From GCA-2706205 sp964215955 (lineage in GTDB: Bacteria; Bdellovibrionota; Bacteriovoracia; Bacteriovoracales; Bacteriovoracaceae), in contig CAXPDR010000003.1 in assembly GCA_964215955.1 (NCBI GenBank), forward strand, positions 27,790-91,789: 64,000 nt of DNA. The letters are read 5' to 3'. Both the position numbers and the translations under genes were made by a program. The first letter of the stretch is position 1. The number at the start of each line of letters is the position of its first letter. The notes under the pieces are model-generated. The model was not told the origin of the DNA, made no database searches, and worked only from the letters and a program-made list of their open reading frames with translations. This document shows, in pieces, positions 15,954 to 24,963 of the stretch.

Positions 15954-16355
15954 TTAGTATTCTACTCTTGAAGTAACGTTTACGATAATTGTCTCAGAAC
16001 CTTCGTAAAGTCCATGTTCTTCGTAATACTTAACTTTAATAACGTTTCTACCTTCTTTTACTTTTAAGCCTTTATCGCCACTTTCTAAAACAAGTGGAAG
16101 GTAGTTTAAGTTGTTTGAACTGTAGTCTGTTACTGTATATGTTTGACAGAAATCACACATTCCATCATCAAAGCAACTTTCTTCTGTTATTTCTGCTTCA
16201 AGGTAAGAACCGGATGCTTCCGGGAGAGCGATTCTTTCTGTTGAACAACCCCCACCATGGCCTTCAATTAAACAACCAAATTCCACATCAATTTCAGTTG
16301 CTGACATTGTGTTAAAAGATAATAAACCAAAAAATAAGATAATAAGTGTTTTCAT
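15954..16355 (-). CDS. Small cysteine-rich exported protein
   Basis: A 133-residue protein with GGGGA before the start and a signal peptide (MKTLIILFFGLLSFNTMSA). The mature part carries six cysteines, FGCLIEG, GGGCSTE, ESCFDDGMCDFC, and a strand-rich C-terminal half (GRNVIKVKYYEEHG, IIVNVTSRVEY). It is probably disulphide-bonded and periplasmic. No family is recognised. It is convergent with tlyA, the two stops being 2 bases apart. Confidence 0.72.
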   Translation of the reverse strand: MKTLIILFFGLLSFNTMSATEIDVEFGCLIEGHGGGCSTERIALPEASGSYLEAEITEESCFDDGMCDFCQTYTVTDYSSNNLNYLPLVLESGDKGLKVKEGRNVIKVKYYEEHGLYEGSETIIVNVTSRVEY

Positions 16356-16452
16356 TAATTCCCCATTTAAAAATTATTTGGGAGCTTCTTATCAAATTTC
16401 TTTGAATTGTGAAAGAAGATTGTATTATTTACTTGATGATAAAGTATTGGAA

Positions 16453-17727
16453 TTAAAGACTAAATTCGTACCTGAAACGTAAAGATTGGATTAAATTGTC
16501 TGTAGAAATATCGTATAGCTCAGCTCTTAATTCATCTTTTTCGTATTCAAATTTATAATCACCATAGAAGTTGTTTCCAAGATGGTAAGAGAAAGTATTC
16601 GCAACTTTAGTGTGAGTATCCTCAACTTCAATATCTTGTTCTTCAACCATATTGTATTTAGAATAAAGTATATCAATATCATGGTGAAGGTTTTTAAAGA
16701 TTCTATTTCTGTATTTTATTCTGACAATATGTCTTATACCTTCACGATCGAGGATACTTTCTCCAGATGTATCAGGATTAGAATACGAAAAATTATCAAA
16801 GACTGGAATATATGAAAAATTTAAGTACTCATCATTTGGCTTTCCTTCCCATAAATGGAGAGTAATTCCTAATAGACCAACTTGCTGATGAATATAGGGA
16901 TAATAAGTATTTCCAATTTTTTCCCTATTTTGAGATGCTTCTGAGAAAATACTAATAAAGGAGTTTAATTTGTTTATATTAACTCGACCTTCGTAGAAAC
17001 TTGACTTGGCAGAGTATCCTTCTGCTGTTACTGGGTCTAAAACTTCTTTTTGAGCCTCAATAGCATTTAATTCATAGGTATATTTCTTTCCTACATTAAA
17101 AATGGAAACTCCATAATGATTTTCTTTTTGATTATATCTTGTTTGCCAAGATAGAGGACTTGCAAAAATATTAATATAAGTTTTCTCCAAGTCTTTATCA
17201 ATTTGGTCTGGGTCAAAAGCTTTTGTTAAAAATTTCTCAAACTTTGATTTTTTAGGCTCTTTAAAGGCATTAGTTTTTTCTATATCTGTTGGAAGATCAT
17301 ATTTTGCAATTCTTGTTTCTTGGAGTTTCAGTTCTTTTTTAAGATCTTTATCTCCATAATCATTAAAGTACTGGGAAAAATCCACTTCGGAGAATTCTTT
17401 TACAACCCTAGGCATTTCACTTTGATTGATTGACCTTAATTTATAGAGAGTATCTTTACTCACAAGTTGAGGTCTTGTGACACGATAAATCTTCCAATGA
17501 CTTGTCATCATAGAGGTTTTAATACAGATACCTCTGGCAATGAACCCATTGGAGGAGGTTAGTTTTATATGATCTTTGGTAAATATGGCATCTTCTAATC
17601 CTCTATTGAGAACTAAAATATTTTTGTCATAGACTTTTAAAATCCGTGTATCGAGAACATCGGAGGATTCTAGTGCAAATAAGCTTTGGCCATATAAACC
17701 AAGTAATAATACTAGTACTTTTACCAT
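16453..17727 (-). CDS. Exported envelope protein, probable beta-barrel C-terminal part
   Basis: A 424-residue protein with a signal peptide (MVKVLVLLLGLYGQSLFA). The N-terminal region (about 25-110) is a compact strand-rich domain (KVYDKNILVLNRGLEDAIF) and then a charged linker. From about residue 190 alternating aromatic/hydrophobic strands (SPLSWQTRYNQ, YGVSIFNVG, GDYKFEYEKDEL) run to the C terminus SLRFRYEFSL, the pattern of an outer-membrane barrel, although the last residue is Leu rather than Phe. The ribosome site is weak. No family name can be given. A plus-strand frame at 16582-16815 is a shadow. Confidence 0.68.
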   Translation of the reverse strand: MVKVLVLLLGLYGQSLFALESSDVLDTRILKVYDKNILVLNRGLEDAIFTKDHIKLTSSNGFIARGICIKTSMMTSHWKIYRVTRPQLVSKDTLYKLRSINQSEMPRVVKEFSEVDFSQYFNDYGDKDLKKELKLQETRIAKYDLPTDIEKTNAFKEPKKSKFEKFLTKAFDPDQIDKDLEKTYINIFASPLSWQTRYNQKENHYGVSIFNVGKKYTYELNAIEAQKEVLDPVTAEGYSAKSSFYEGRVNINKLNSFISIFSEASQNREKIGNTYYPYIHQQVGLLGITLHLWEGKPNDEYLNFSYIPVFDNFSYSNPDTSGESILDREGIRHIVRIKYRNRIFKNLHHDIDILYSKYNMVEEQDIEVEDTHTKVANTFSYHLGNNFYGDYKFEYEKDELRAELYDISTDNLIQSLRFRYEFSL

Positions 17728-17785
17728 ACTATTATTTTAGTACAGTAATGAGAGAGAATGCAGAGGGGTATTATCTACCCCTTAT

Positions 17786-18295
17786 TTATTCATAATTTAG
17801 AACTGAATTTATGAAACTGTACTCATCTGCTAAGTTATTTAAAAACTTGAGATTGATAAGCATACTTACCGCTTTAACATTGTAGTTATTTTTAGCACAT
17901 AGGTTCAGTGCTGCTTTAAGAGTCCCGCCAGTAGCTAAAACATCATCAACTAAGACGACATTTAAATTTTTGTCATTTTTTCTCATTTCAAGAATATCTG
18001 TTCCGTATTCTAAAGTATATTCTTCACTAATTACTGGAGGAGGAAGCTTTCCTTTTTTACGAACAGGAAGAAAACCTTTTCCAAATTTAATGGCCAAAGC
18101 CGATCCTAAAATAAATCCTCTTGATTCAATGCCTAAAACAACATCAATTTCATCCCAATTTATACCTTTACCCATGTCTGTTATTACAGAATCTAATTCT
18201 TCTCTTAATAGAGGAGATACATCTTTAAAGATAACTCCAGCTTTTGGAAAATCAGCAATATTATCAATTAGCTCTTCATAGCGAGGATTGTTCAT
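17786..18295 (-). CDS. apt: Adenine phosphoribosyltransferase
   Basis: Salvages adenine to AMP using PRPP in the cytoplasm. The 169 residues match the family: IADFPKAGVIFKDVSPLL near the N terminus, GIESRGFILGSALA, the flexible loop RKKGKLPPPV with YTLEYGTDILEM, and the PRPP-binding signature VVLVDDVLATGGT. AAGGGAC stands before the ATG. The gene is separated from the exported-protein gene upstream by a short gap and may share its transcript. Confidence 0.96.
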   Translation of the reverse strand: MNNPRYEELIDNIADFPKAGVIFKDVSPLLREELDSVITDMGKGINWDEIDVVLGIESRGFILGSALAIKFGKGFLPVRKKGKLPPPVISEEYTLEYGTDILEMRKNDKNLNVVLVDDVLATGGTLKAALNLCAKNNYNVKAVSMLINLKFLNNLADEYSFINSVLNYE

Positions 18296-18332
18296 TATAG
18301 TCCCTTTTGAAAATGTTTAGTACAAGATATGC

Positions 18333-18605
18333 CTATTCAACAGGAATTTCAATAACTGGATTTTTTAATTTGATAATTTCTTTTCTTGATTGAAAAGTAG
18401 AGGCTACACCCCTTACTTGTTCTTTAAATTCATCGCTCAGGCTTTTTTGATTAGCATATTGGAATTCCTGAGATTTAAATTCTTGGCGATTTAATTGTCC
18501 CTGTTCAAGATGCTTATTGAGAAGCTGTTGGTAAAGCTCATCTGACTCTTGAGAGAAGGCTTGAAAACTTAAAAATGTGAGTATTAAAATTGTCATTATT
18601 TTCAT
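18333..18605 (-). CDS. Small exported protein of unknown function
   Basis: A 90-residue protein with a signal peptide (MKIMTILILTFLSFQAFS) and a Gln/Glu-rich mature part of about 70 residues (LLNKHLEQGQLNRQEFKSQE) that is probably helical. The C terminus KNPVIEIPVE is hydrophobic. The ribosome site is weak. It lies 37 bases before apt on the same strand, so the two may be co-transcribed. No family is recognised. Confidence 0.6.
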   Translation of the reverse strand: MKIMTILILTFLSFQAFSQESDELYQQLLNKHLEQGQLNRQEFKSQEFQYANQKSLSDEFKEQVRGVASTFQSRKEIIKLKNPVIEIPVE

Positions 18606-18769
18606 GTTAGTGACTTATCGAATGAACTTCAAAAACCTTAAGAAATTTGTAAAAAAACCATTCAATTTATTCAAACTTTACACAGGAGGGTGTGCTAAGT
18701 GGTTGAAAATGGGTTTAGGCCGTCGGCATTGTGTTTGCAAAAATATAAATGTGATTAAGGGAGAGGGTT

Positions 18770-19093
18770 ATGAAAAAACTGTTTTTATTAGTATCTGCAA
18801 TATTTATGGTAACGGCGGCTGTAGAAGCCGCAGGTAACAAAATGGTTAGAGTTAAGGCCATTGGTTCAAGCCCTAGAGGTCAATATGTAGCCTTTGAAGA
18901 ATTTGGATATAAAGATGCTAATAGGAAATATCCATTTTCTAAAATTAGAGTCAGAAATATGTGGAAGAAAAAATACGTAGAAAAACCCGTAAATATTATT
19001 GGGAACCCAGAATCAGATAATCTAAATCAAGTGAGAGCAAAAGCTAAAGAAATCGCAAAAAAGAAACTCGAAAAATTTAATATTTCCCTTTAG
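18770..19093 (+). CDS. Small exported protein, weakly like DUF2259 N terminus
   Basis: A 107-residue protein with GAGAGGG before the ATG and a signal peptide (MKKLFLLVSAIFMVTAAVEA). The segment GSSPRGQYVAFEEFGYKDAN with FSKIRVRNMW resembles the first repeat-like strand pair of DUF2259 secreted proteins, which are about twice as long. The C terminus is a lysine-rich helix (RAKAKEIAKKKLEKF). Family membership is tentative. A plus-strand frame at 18577-18837 in another phase is discarded. Confidence 0.6.
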   Translation: MKKLFLLVSAIFMVTAAVEAAGNKMVRVKAIGSSPRGQYVAFEEFGYKDANRKYPFSKIRVRNMWKKKYVEKPVNIIGNPESDNLNQVRAKAKEIAKKKLEKFNISL

Positions 19094-19157
19094 GAGAAAA
19101 TAGTTCCGGAAATTGGTTTTCTTTCATTTAATCAAAATCTTGTGACGATAAGATTAT

Positions 19158-19523
19158 GTGAAGATTTTCCTTATTTGTATATTTAGTCTTATAAATTCAG
19201 CTTTAGCTTTCAATGTAAAAGTTAAAACTCCAAAAAAGAATTACACTCTTTCTTATGAATTAGGAGAATTAAGTTTCGACTCTTCTCTTGGTAAAACAAA
19301 AATATTTGAAAAACCATGCAATAAAATCTTTCTCAAAAAATTTCAAGAAACATTTGAAGCTCATTTAATGAGAAAAGAAATCTCTAAAAAATCAAAAATA
19401 GAATTAGAGTATCTTCAAAAAACTTATCTTATTTGGGAGGAATCGACTCTAGGGAACTTTTTAGTTTCTATGCCTAAAAAGATAGCTCATTTACAGTTAA
19501 AAACGAGGGCAAATTGTGATTAA
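19158..19523 (+). CDS. Small exported protein, coupled to a HExxH protein
   Basis: A 121-residue protein starting at GTG (19158), giving the signal peptide MKIFLICIFSLINSALA and mature start FNVKVKTPKK. The ATG two bases earlier is in another frame. The mature part is basic with two cysteines (KPCNKIF and ANCD at the end). It overlaps the following gene by 8 bases, so the two form a coupled pair; a role as accessory or inhibitor of that protease-like protein is possible but unproven. Confidence 0.62.
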   Translation: MKIFLICIFSLINSALAFNVKVKTPKKNYTLSYELGELSFDSSLGKTKIFEKPCNKIFLKKFQETFEAHLMRKEISKKSKIELEYLQKTYLIWEESTLGNFLVSMPKKIAHLQLKTRANCD

Positions 19524-21366
19524 ACTTATATTGATGTTTTTCCTAGGTGTAAATTATAGTTATGCACTTGATCCTAATAGTTTAATAGAAAGTGAGATGA
19601 GCATTGAAACTCAAGAAAGCGTAACATGTAGTGAAGACTATAAAAAATCACAAGCACTGGCCATTAGTTGTGTTGAGAAAATTTGTGGACCGGCCAATAA
19701 AATTAAGCCGGCTTTTTTAAAACCAGAATATTTTGATCAATTTGACTTAGAAAGAGCAGAAAAAAAATATGAAGAATTCAAACCTAAGATTAAACAAACA
19801 TTGATTAATGAAATCGAGTTTATGAGTAAAGTTAAGGAAGAGTTCTTAAAGAGACTTCAGGCTCATAAAGTGAAATTAAATAATAAAGAAGCAAGCCTTT
19901 TTCTTTTAAGATCACTTAGCTCAAGTCTTGTTATCACAAGAGATGTAGATACAGATAAAATAGAAATCTCATTGAAGCCAAAAGATGATCGAACAGAACA
20001 AAAAAAGAAAGTCATCCATGGATTTATTGAGCGATTAGAAAAAGCCTTACCTGATTCAAATGAGTTAAAGTTATCATTAGGAATTGGTCTTACACGGAAA
20101 GAAAAAGAGAAATTATTATTAGACAAAATGTATGAAATCGATGAAGCAATGTTAACGATGTCAATCCCATTAGTAGAAGAACAGACGAAATTGCTAAATA
20201 TGCTAAAAACCAATATTGCACAAATTAATTATTTACCACTTACAGTTATGGATTTTATTTCTAAGCGGTTGGATGAATTTAAGATGTCATTAGGAGGAAT
20301 TCAAGGACTTAGTTTTAAAGAACAAGTTTTTGATCTTTGTAACGAAGAATGTTTAAAATATTTAAACTCTAAAGAATTTCAAGATGAATTATATGCGACA
20401 TTTAAAGAACAGACCAAGGATTTAAATGATTTTCCTATTGATTTAGTAACGAAGGCTTGTAAAACTCCCTTTTACTTAAATGAATACAATAATGAAATTA
20501 GTAAGAAACATACTCCTGAATCAATTATGGGAGAAGTTAAGTATGTTGCAAGTACTTTCTCTAAATTTGTAGAAGACAATTTATCTAGGGAAACAGCAAA
20601 AGAATTTAATACTTATATCCAAAACTTTTTGAGCATTGATGGCGCGGGAAAACAAATTTACGGACCACCATCTCAAACTTCTCTTGATAATTTTACAAGT
20701 TTATTTGAAGGAGTACCATTTGAAGGTGAAGTTTCAGGTTTTGATGACTTTTCACTTTTAGGGATCATGGCTCAGCCCCGATTTCGAATAAATTTTGCAG
20801 ATAAATTTTGTGTTGGTGTAGAAAATGGTTTTTCTATTGGAGATGACTTCTACCACAGGCAATTTTCAAAATTAAATATCTCAAGTCACAGTTGTGATAA
20901 TCCATATGAAGGAAGACAACTAATTGCTCATGAACTTGGTCACGTCTTAAGTCATTTAGCAAAAGGTAAAAATATAAGTAAAAAATCTAGTCAAAAGTTT
21001 TTATCATTAAGAGAGTGTGTTTCAACTAGACACTTAATACCTTTCTTTAAAGAGAATGAGCAAGCTAAATTTAATTCAGATCATTTTAAGTCTGAAGAGG
21101 ATTTTGCGGATTATCTAGCATCTAAAGCCTTTACAAATTATAACAAGTTTGGAAATCCAATCCTTTGGATGCATTGTAGTTACTTGAACACAGAAAACTC
21201 GGAGTATTCTAATCTTAAACTGAAACCTTCAAAGATGGACAATCATTCTATTCCTCTGTTTAGACTTATCAATTCTGTTGTAGATAAAGGAGGAGATATT
21301 CCTAAGGAATGTGACGATATTTTAGCTGAGAAAGCTCATTTATATGCTCCTATTAAGTGTGAATAA
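19516..21366 (+). CDS. Exported putative zinc metalloprotease (HExxH)
   Basis: A 616-residue protein starting at GTG inside the end of the previous gene. Signal peptide of about 15 residues (LMFFLGVNYSYA). A long helical region (about 60-420) precedes the single zinc-peptidase motif H472-E-L-G-H476 in LIAHELGHVLSHL. Further on, EEDFADYLASKAF (about 535) could give the third ligand of a gluzincin-like site. Eight or more cysteines (SCVEKICG, DLCNEECL, SHSCDN) imply disulphides. The family is not recognised. A plausible job is cleavage of envelope or prey proteins; this is inference from export and the motif. Confidence 0.75.
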   Translation: MIKLILMFFLGVNYSYALDPNSLIESEMSIETQESVTCSEDYKKSQALAISCVEKICGPANKIKPAFLKPEYFDQFDLERAEKKYEEFKPKIKQTLINEIEFMSKVKEEFLKRLQAHKVKLNNKEASLFLLRSLSSSLVITRDVDTDKIEISLKPKDDRTEQKKKVIHGFIERLEKALPDSNELKLSLGIGLTRKEKEKLLLDKMYEIDEAMLTMSIPLVEEQTKLLNMLKTNIAQINYLPLTVMDFISKRLDEFKMSLGGIQGLSFKEQVFDLCNEECLKYLNSKEFQDELYATFKEQTKDLNDFPIDLVTKACKTPFYLNEYNNEISKKHTPESIMGEVKYVASTFSKFVEDNLSRETAKEFNTYIQNFLSIDGAGKQIYGPPSQTSLDNFTSLFEGVPFEGEVSGFDDFSLLGIMAQPRFRINFADKFCVGVENGFSIGDDFYHRQFSKLNISSHSCDNPYEGRQLIAHELGHVLSHLAKGKNISKKSSQKFLSLRECVSTRHLIPFFKENEQAKFNSDHFKSEEDFADYLASKAFTNYNKFGNPILWMHCSYLNTENSEYSNLKLKPSKMDNHSIPLFRLINSVVDKGGDIPKECDDILAEKAHLYAPIKCE

Positions 21367-21423
21367 ATTTCATATTAAACTTTTCCTGTATAAAATTTAT
21401 AAATATTAATGACGTATTATTAT

Positions 21424-21554
21424 CTACAATATAGTGTAGCTCCATCTTGAGTTAAGCGGATCGTGTTGAGTACTTAGGTACTCAATGAAGAGGGAAGGAG
21501 TTTGATTTGCAATAAATTTTGCAAGTCGTATCAGGGCCTGGATTTTTCCAGGCC
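21424..21554 (+). ncRNA. Cluster of four hairpins, candidate structured leader or small RNA
   Basis: In 130 bases there are four stems in a row: CTACA/TGTAG (21424-21439), TTGAGTAC/GTACTCAA (21466-21485, TTAG loop), GATTTGCAA/TTGCAAGTC (21504-21527) and GGCCTGGA/TCCAGGCC (21535-21554, TTTT loop). The last lacks a T-run, so it is not a simple terminator. The stretch sits right before the gene at 21581. It does not show the c-di-GMP-I (GEMM) consensus or another riboswitch I know. Confidence 0.45.
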
Positions 21555-21580
21555 ATGTATCAAAAAGAAGTGACGTTATT

Positions 21581-22408
21581 ATGAAAAAAATGATTCTTCC
21601 TTTAATCGTAGGTATCGTAATAGGATACTTTCTTTCTGGCCAGACTAACCAAAAGCCTAAGTTATCAGAAAATAATGCAGATGAAATTGCCCTCGATCTT
21701 CAAGACTATGTCAGACTCCAAAATTTAGAAGATAAATATAAAAAAGCAGATGAAATTCTTGGAAAAGTAATGCTTCTATACCTTGCTAATATCGCTGCGA
21801 GGCTGGATGAACCAAGTACAGCATACTTTTCAAAACCTCATGAAGAAAGAACTCATTTACCAGAAAAGGTAAGAGATGATTCTGAAGAAAAAGAAATAGC
21901 AAAAGTTGAAAGACCTGAAGTTGTAGCTAGGGAAAAAGTCTCAACTACGCCTGAGAGTATTTCAGAAGATCTTGTTTTTGGTCCAGGAGATTTTAAAAAG
22001 GAAATTAAAAAACTAGAAAAACCTAATGTTGAGCAAGCGCTTTCGAATCCTATAAAGACACTCAAGCTGTATCGACGTATCAAGGGTGTTTTTACCGGCC
22101 AAATCCGCTATGAAGCAGGTAAGTTCAAAGGACAAACCCATAGAATTGAGCTCGAGTCTGACTTCGTAGAAGAGGATGATCAGCTAAAAGGTACTTACTA
22201 TTTGGGTATGTCCCAAGATGGAGATTATTATTCAGAAAACAGAGGAAGTGGTGGTAATAGGGGAATTAGACTAAGCCCTAAGAAAGAATATATTCTAGAA
22301 GCCTCTCCAACGTCTTTTATCCAAGTTATTCCTAAAGGCCGAAATAGGCTTATTGGTTTTTATTATGAAAATAATAAGTTTACTGGAACTGTTAAGTTAG
22401 AGCGATAA
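21581..22408 (+). CDS. Membrane-anchored periplasmic protein of unknown function
   Basis: A 275-residue protein with one N-terminal membrane helix (MILPLIVGIVIGYFLSG) without a clear cleavage site, so probably anchored in the inner membrane. Residues 30-155 are charged and helical; the C-terminal part (about 165-275) forms strands (GVFTGQIRYEAGKFKGQTH, LIGFYYENNKFTGTVKLER) repeating an F/YTG-x-I/V-x-L pattern. The start follows a GAAGTGACG site at normal distance. No family is recognised. Confidence 0.62.
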   Translation: MKKMILPLIVGIVIGYFLSGQTNQKPKLSENNADEIALDLQDYVRLQNLEDKYKKADEILGKVMLLYLANIAARLDEPSTAYFSKPHEERTHLPEKVRDDSEEKEIAKVERPEVVAREKVSTTPESISEDLVFGPGDFKKEIKKLEKPNVEQALSNPIKTLKLYRRIKGVFTGQIRYEAGKFKGQTHRIELESDFVEEDDQLKGTYYLGMSQDGDYYSENRGSGGNRGIRLSPKKEYILEASPTSFIQVIPKGRNRLIGFYYENNKFTGTVKLER

Positions 22409-22551
22409 GTCATTAAAAAGTAATAAATCTTTACTTTTTTGTAAAGAATCTTTGATGTTATTTATAATTAAGTCCTATTTTTAAGCATACCTCCACACGA
22501 TACTTAGAACATAACAATTAACAACAATGTGAAACACACGGAGGTAATCAC

Positions 22552-23202
22552 ATGGAAAAATTATTTTTAATCGCAGCTTTAAGTTTAAATGTTTTCTCAC
22601 AAGCAATGGCCATGGAAATTCAAGATCCACATTATATTATGGATGATATTGAAATGTTTGCGACGGCTAGAGATTTTAAATATGAATTTAAAGTTGGAGA
22701 CATGGTCAAAGTTGAATCGAATTCGTGCTGGTCATCTACTGATGCTGATGGAAACGAAGAGAGTGGTTGTGATACAGAATATAAAGTTCAAGAAATTGTA
22801 AAAGTAGAAAAAGAGTATGCTGTTTACTCTTCAAAATATGCAATAACCAAAAATTCCTATAATCAAATTAAGAAAAATCCATTCAAGTTATTAACAGATT
22901 TTGAAGAATTTAAAGGTTTAATGGCCAAAGAAAGCCTAAGTGAGGAAAAATCAACTTTAGTTTTAACTGGAGCGAATGAGGAGTATTCACTAGAGCTTGG
23001 AGTACAAACGATGAAAATTAAATTTACTATCGTTTATGAAGGACAAGATGGAACATTTGCTTTTCCAATGTACATGGTGATTGCACAAGATTTACCAATT
23101 GCTGGTCAAATTGCTGAATTTGGAATTGATAAAGATTTATGGCCAATTCCAGCTAACTGGAAACCTTCTTTAAAAGTTGTTGATTGGTTAAAGTTTATCT
23201 AA
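22552..23202 (+). CDS. Exported protein of unknown function
   Basis: A 216-residue protein with a strong GGAGG site and signal peptide MEKLFLIAALSLNVFSQAMA. It has a short disulphide-prone segment (NSCWSSTD ... SGCDTEY) at about 63-78 and beta-rich remainder; the first 40 mature residues are acidic. The C terminus ends PANWKPSLKVVDWLKF. No family is recognised. It is closed by a terminator shared with the convergent lipoprotein gene. Confidence 0.7.
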   Translation: MEKLFLIAALSLNVFSQAMAMEIQDPHYIMDDIEMFATARDFKYEFKVGDMVKVESNSCWSSTDADGNEESGCDTEYKVQEIVKVEKEYAVYSSKYAITKNSYNQIKKNPFKLLTDFEEFKGLMAKESLSEEKSTLVLTGANEEYSLELGVQTMKIKFTIVYEGQDGTFAFPMYMVIAQDLPIAGQIAEFGIDKDLWPIPANWKPSLKVVDWLKFI

Positions 23203-23216
23203 GAAGAAATTTATAG

Positions 23217-23238
23217 GCCCTCCAAATGGAGGGCTTTT
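23217..23238. terminator. Bidirectional terminator
   Basis: GCCCTCC/GGAGGGC stem with a 4-base loop (AAAT) and TTTT. It lies between the ends of two convergent genes (23202 and 23242) and serves the plus-strand gene best. Confidence 0.85.
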
Positions 23239-23241
23239 GAT

Positions 23242-24840
23242 TTATTTTACGATTTGCATTGTAAATGAACTTGCACTGGATGTATCAATTGCGCTCATAT
23301 CAATTTCACTAAATGAACCATCTGAGTTTTGGGAATGAATAGAGATCTCACCACTTAGATTCTCTCCAACTAGATAAGACTTACCTTCAAAAGTTAAAAA
23401 CTGGGTTATATTAGCAATACTATTTCCTAGACTATCTTGAACTGGAACATAGTTTCCATTTTCGTCTGAGATATATGTCCCATAATCAGTACCGATTGGA
23501 AATTTATGTTGAAAGTATATGCCTTGATCACAGATTCCCGCACCTCTCCACCCTGAGTTTCCATGTGCAGTTCCAGTTATATTTGTCAGTGTGGAACCAG
23601 ATAACTTATAGATATCTGAGCTTGACCCATCTGTCCCCTTAAAAAACAAAGATCCTTTAAAAGATCCAAGGTATACAAGGGCACTCATTGTTAAAGAGTT
23701 GGTTGTTAAGGCTCCTAAGGTTGGTGCATTAACATCTGTTGAATCAGTGCAGAAAATATTAGCAACGCCGTTATTTATTCCAATTGCACAATATTTGTTT
23801 CCGTATTTAAATGCTGTTGAGAGAACAGTTCCATCAGATGTTGGATTTTTAGCATGAATGATTACAGAGCTACCATCAGTACTTGCTATGACATCATCTA
23901 TTCCATCATTTGCTTGAAAGAACAGTCTTCCAGAGATTTTAATGAAGTTACTCGGATTGGAAGGACCACTTGTATTTATATTAGTGACTTTGGTTACATT
24001 AGCATCTTTATCTGTCTTAAATAACTCAATATCATTATCTCCATTATGACCAATGGCAAATATTTTATTTTGAAACTCTATACTTGAATTAATAACTAAA
24101 GATAGGTTTTTCGTTTGTGGTGTTCTTTCACCCCATGAGTCAGTTCCAAATCTAAAGACATAATGATTTTCTGGATGATTCATTCCATCTTTGTCAGTGT
24201 ATGTTATGAAATAATCTAAATCATGAGTAAAAACCCCACTAAATTGTCCGTAGGAAGAGGATCCTGGGTGATATAAGTCTATATACGCATCTGTGAAACC
24301 TGAAAAAGAGTCTAAGGTAATTTGTGGGCCAGCAGAGGTTTCATATTCATTGTAAAAATTGAAATCATGATTTGTACTAGCACCACTAGAATAGTACTCA
24401 CCAGGGAAGAATATTGTGTCTCCAAATTTAAATAGGATATCAGCTTCAACTTCGCCTGGGGTATTCCCGATCACGCTATTCATCGTTACAGGCATTAACT
24501 CTGCAGAGTTTGCAGTTCCATCACTTACATAAAGTAGCTCTTTAGTTCCATTATTCGCCTTAAATACAATTTTATTATTTATAGATAAAAATGAATTTGG
24601 ATTAGAGTCTGAAGAACCACTATTAAGGTCACCTAATAAGGTCAATTTGTTATTCAAAATAGAAAATGCTTCATTACCTAGAGCTGAGTCACTAGCTGTG
24701 ACGACCAAATATTCTTTAGAAGCTTTTTCTGTATTCCCACTATCACTGTTTTTTGAAGCTGATGATCCTCCACTTTCTCCTCCGTTTCCAGCACAAGAAG
24801 CAAGTATAAATGTTGATATCATTAGTTTAAATAATTTCAT
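23242..24840 (-). CDS. Large surface lipoprotein with ELWxxDGT-like repeats
   Basis: The start at 24840 is chosen because GAGGAG stands 6 bases before it and the resulting N terminus is a lipoprotein signal (MKLFKLMISTFILASC, lipobox LASC). The remaining 510 residues hold repeated strand units such as LLYVSDGTANSAELM, ELFKTDKDANVTKV, and DVIASTDGSSVI, reminiscent of ELWxxDGT repeats found in proteobacterial surface proteins and predicted to build a beta-propeller. The low-complexity Ser/Gly stretch after the Cys is a linker. Function is unknown; an adhesive or binding surface protein is plausible. Confidence 0.75.
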   Translation of the reverse strand: MKLFKLMISTFILASCAGNGGESGGSSASKNSDSGNTEKASKEYLVVTASDSALGNEAFSILNNKLTLLGDLNSGSSDSNPNSFLSINNKIVFKANNGTKELLYVSDGTANSAELMPVTMNSVIGNTPGEVEADILFKFGDTIFFPGEYYSSGASTNHDFNFYNEYETSAGPQITLDSFSGFTDAYIDLYHPGSSSYGQFSGVFTHDLDYFITYTDKDGMNHPENHYVFRFGTDSWGERTPQTKNLSLVINSSIEFQNKIFAIGHNGDNDIELFKTDKDANVTKVTNINTSGPSNPSNFIKISGRLFFQANDGIDDVIASTDGSSVIIHAKNPTSDGTVLSTAFKYGNKYCAIGINNGVANIFCTDSTDVNAPTLGALTTNSLTMSALVYLGSFKGSLFFKGTDGSSSDIYKLSGSTLTNITGTAHGNSGWRGAGICDQGIYFQHKFPIGTDYGTYISDENGNYVPVQDSLGNSIANITQFLTFEGKSYLVGENLSGEISIHSQNSDGSFSEIDMSAIDTSSASSFTMQIVK

Positions 24841-24963
24841 TTTATCTCCTCTTATCAAGATTAATTACTTGATGGAGAATTCGGAATATACAGATAAGTG
24901 TTTGACTCAATAAATGCTCAAAATAAAAAGTATTTTTGAAAAAATCAGGAGTTTAAGATTGAT

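Noticed and set aside
18577..18837. Plus-strand frame overlapping the start of the 18770 gene
   Set aside because: No ribosome site, low-complexity product, and the 18770 gene in another frame has a signal peptide and a good site.
21424..21554. Idea of a c-di-GMP riboswitch (GEMM) in the leader
   Set aside because: The GEMM core motifs (CACGCAAAGGGC, GACGCAAAGCC) are absent.
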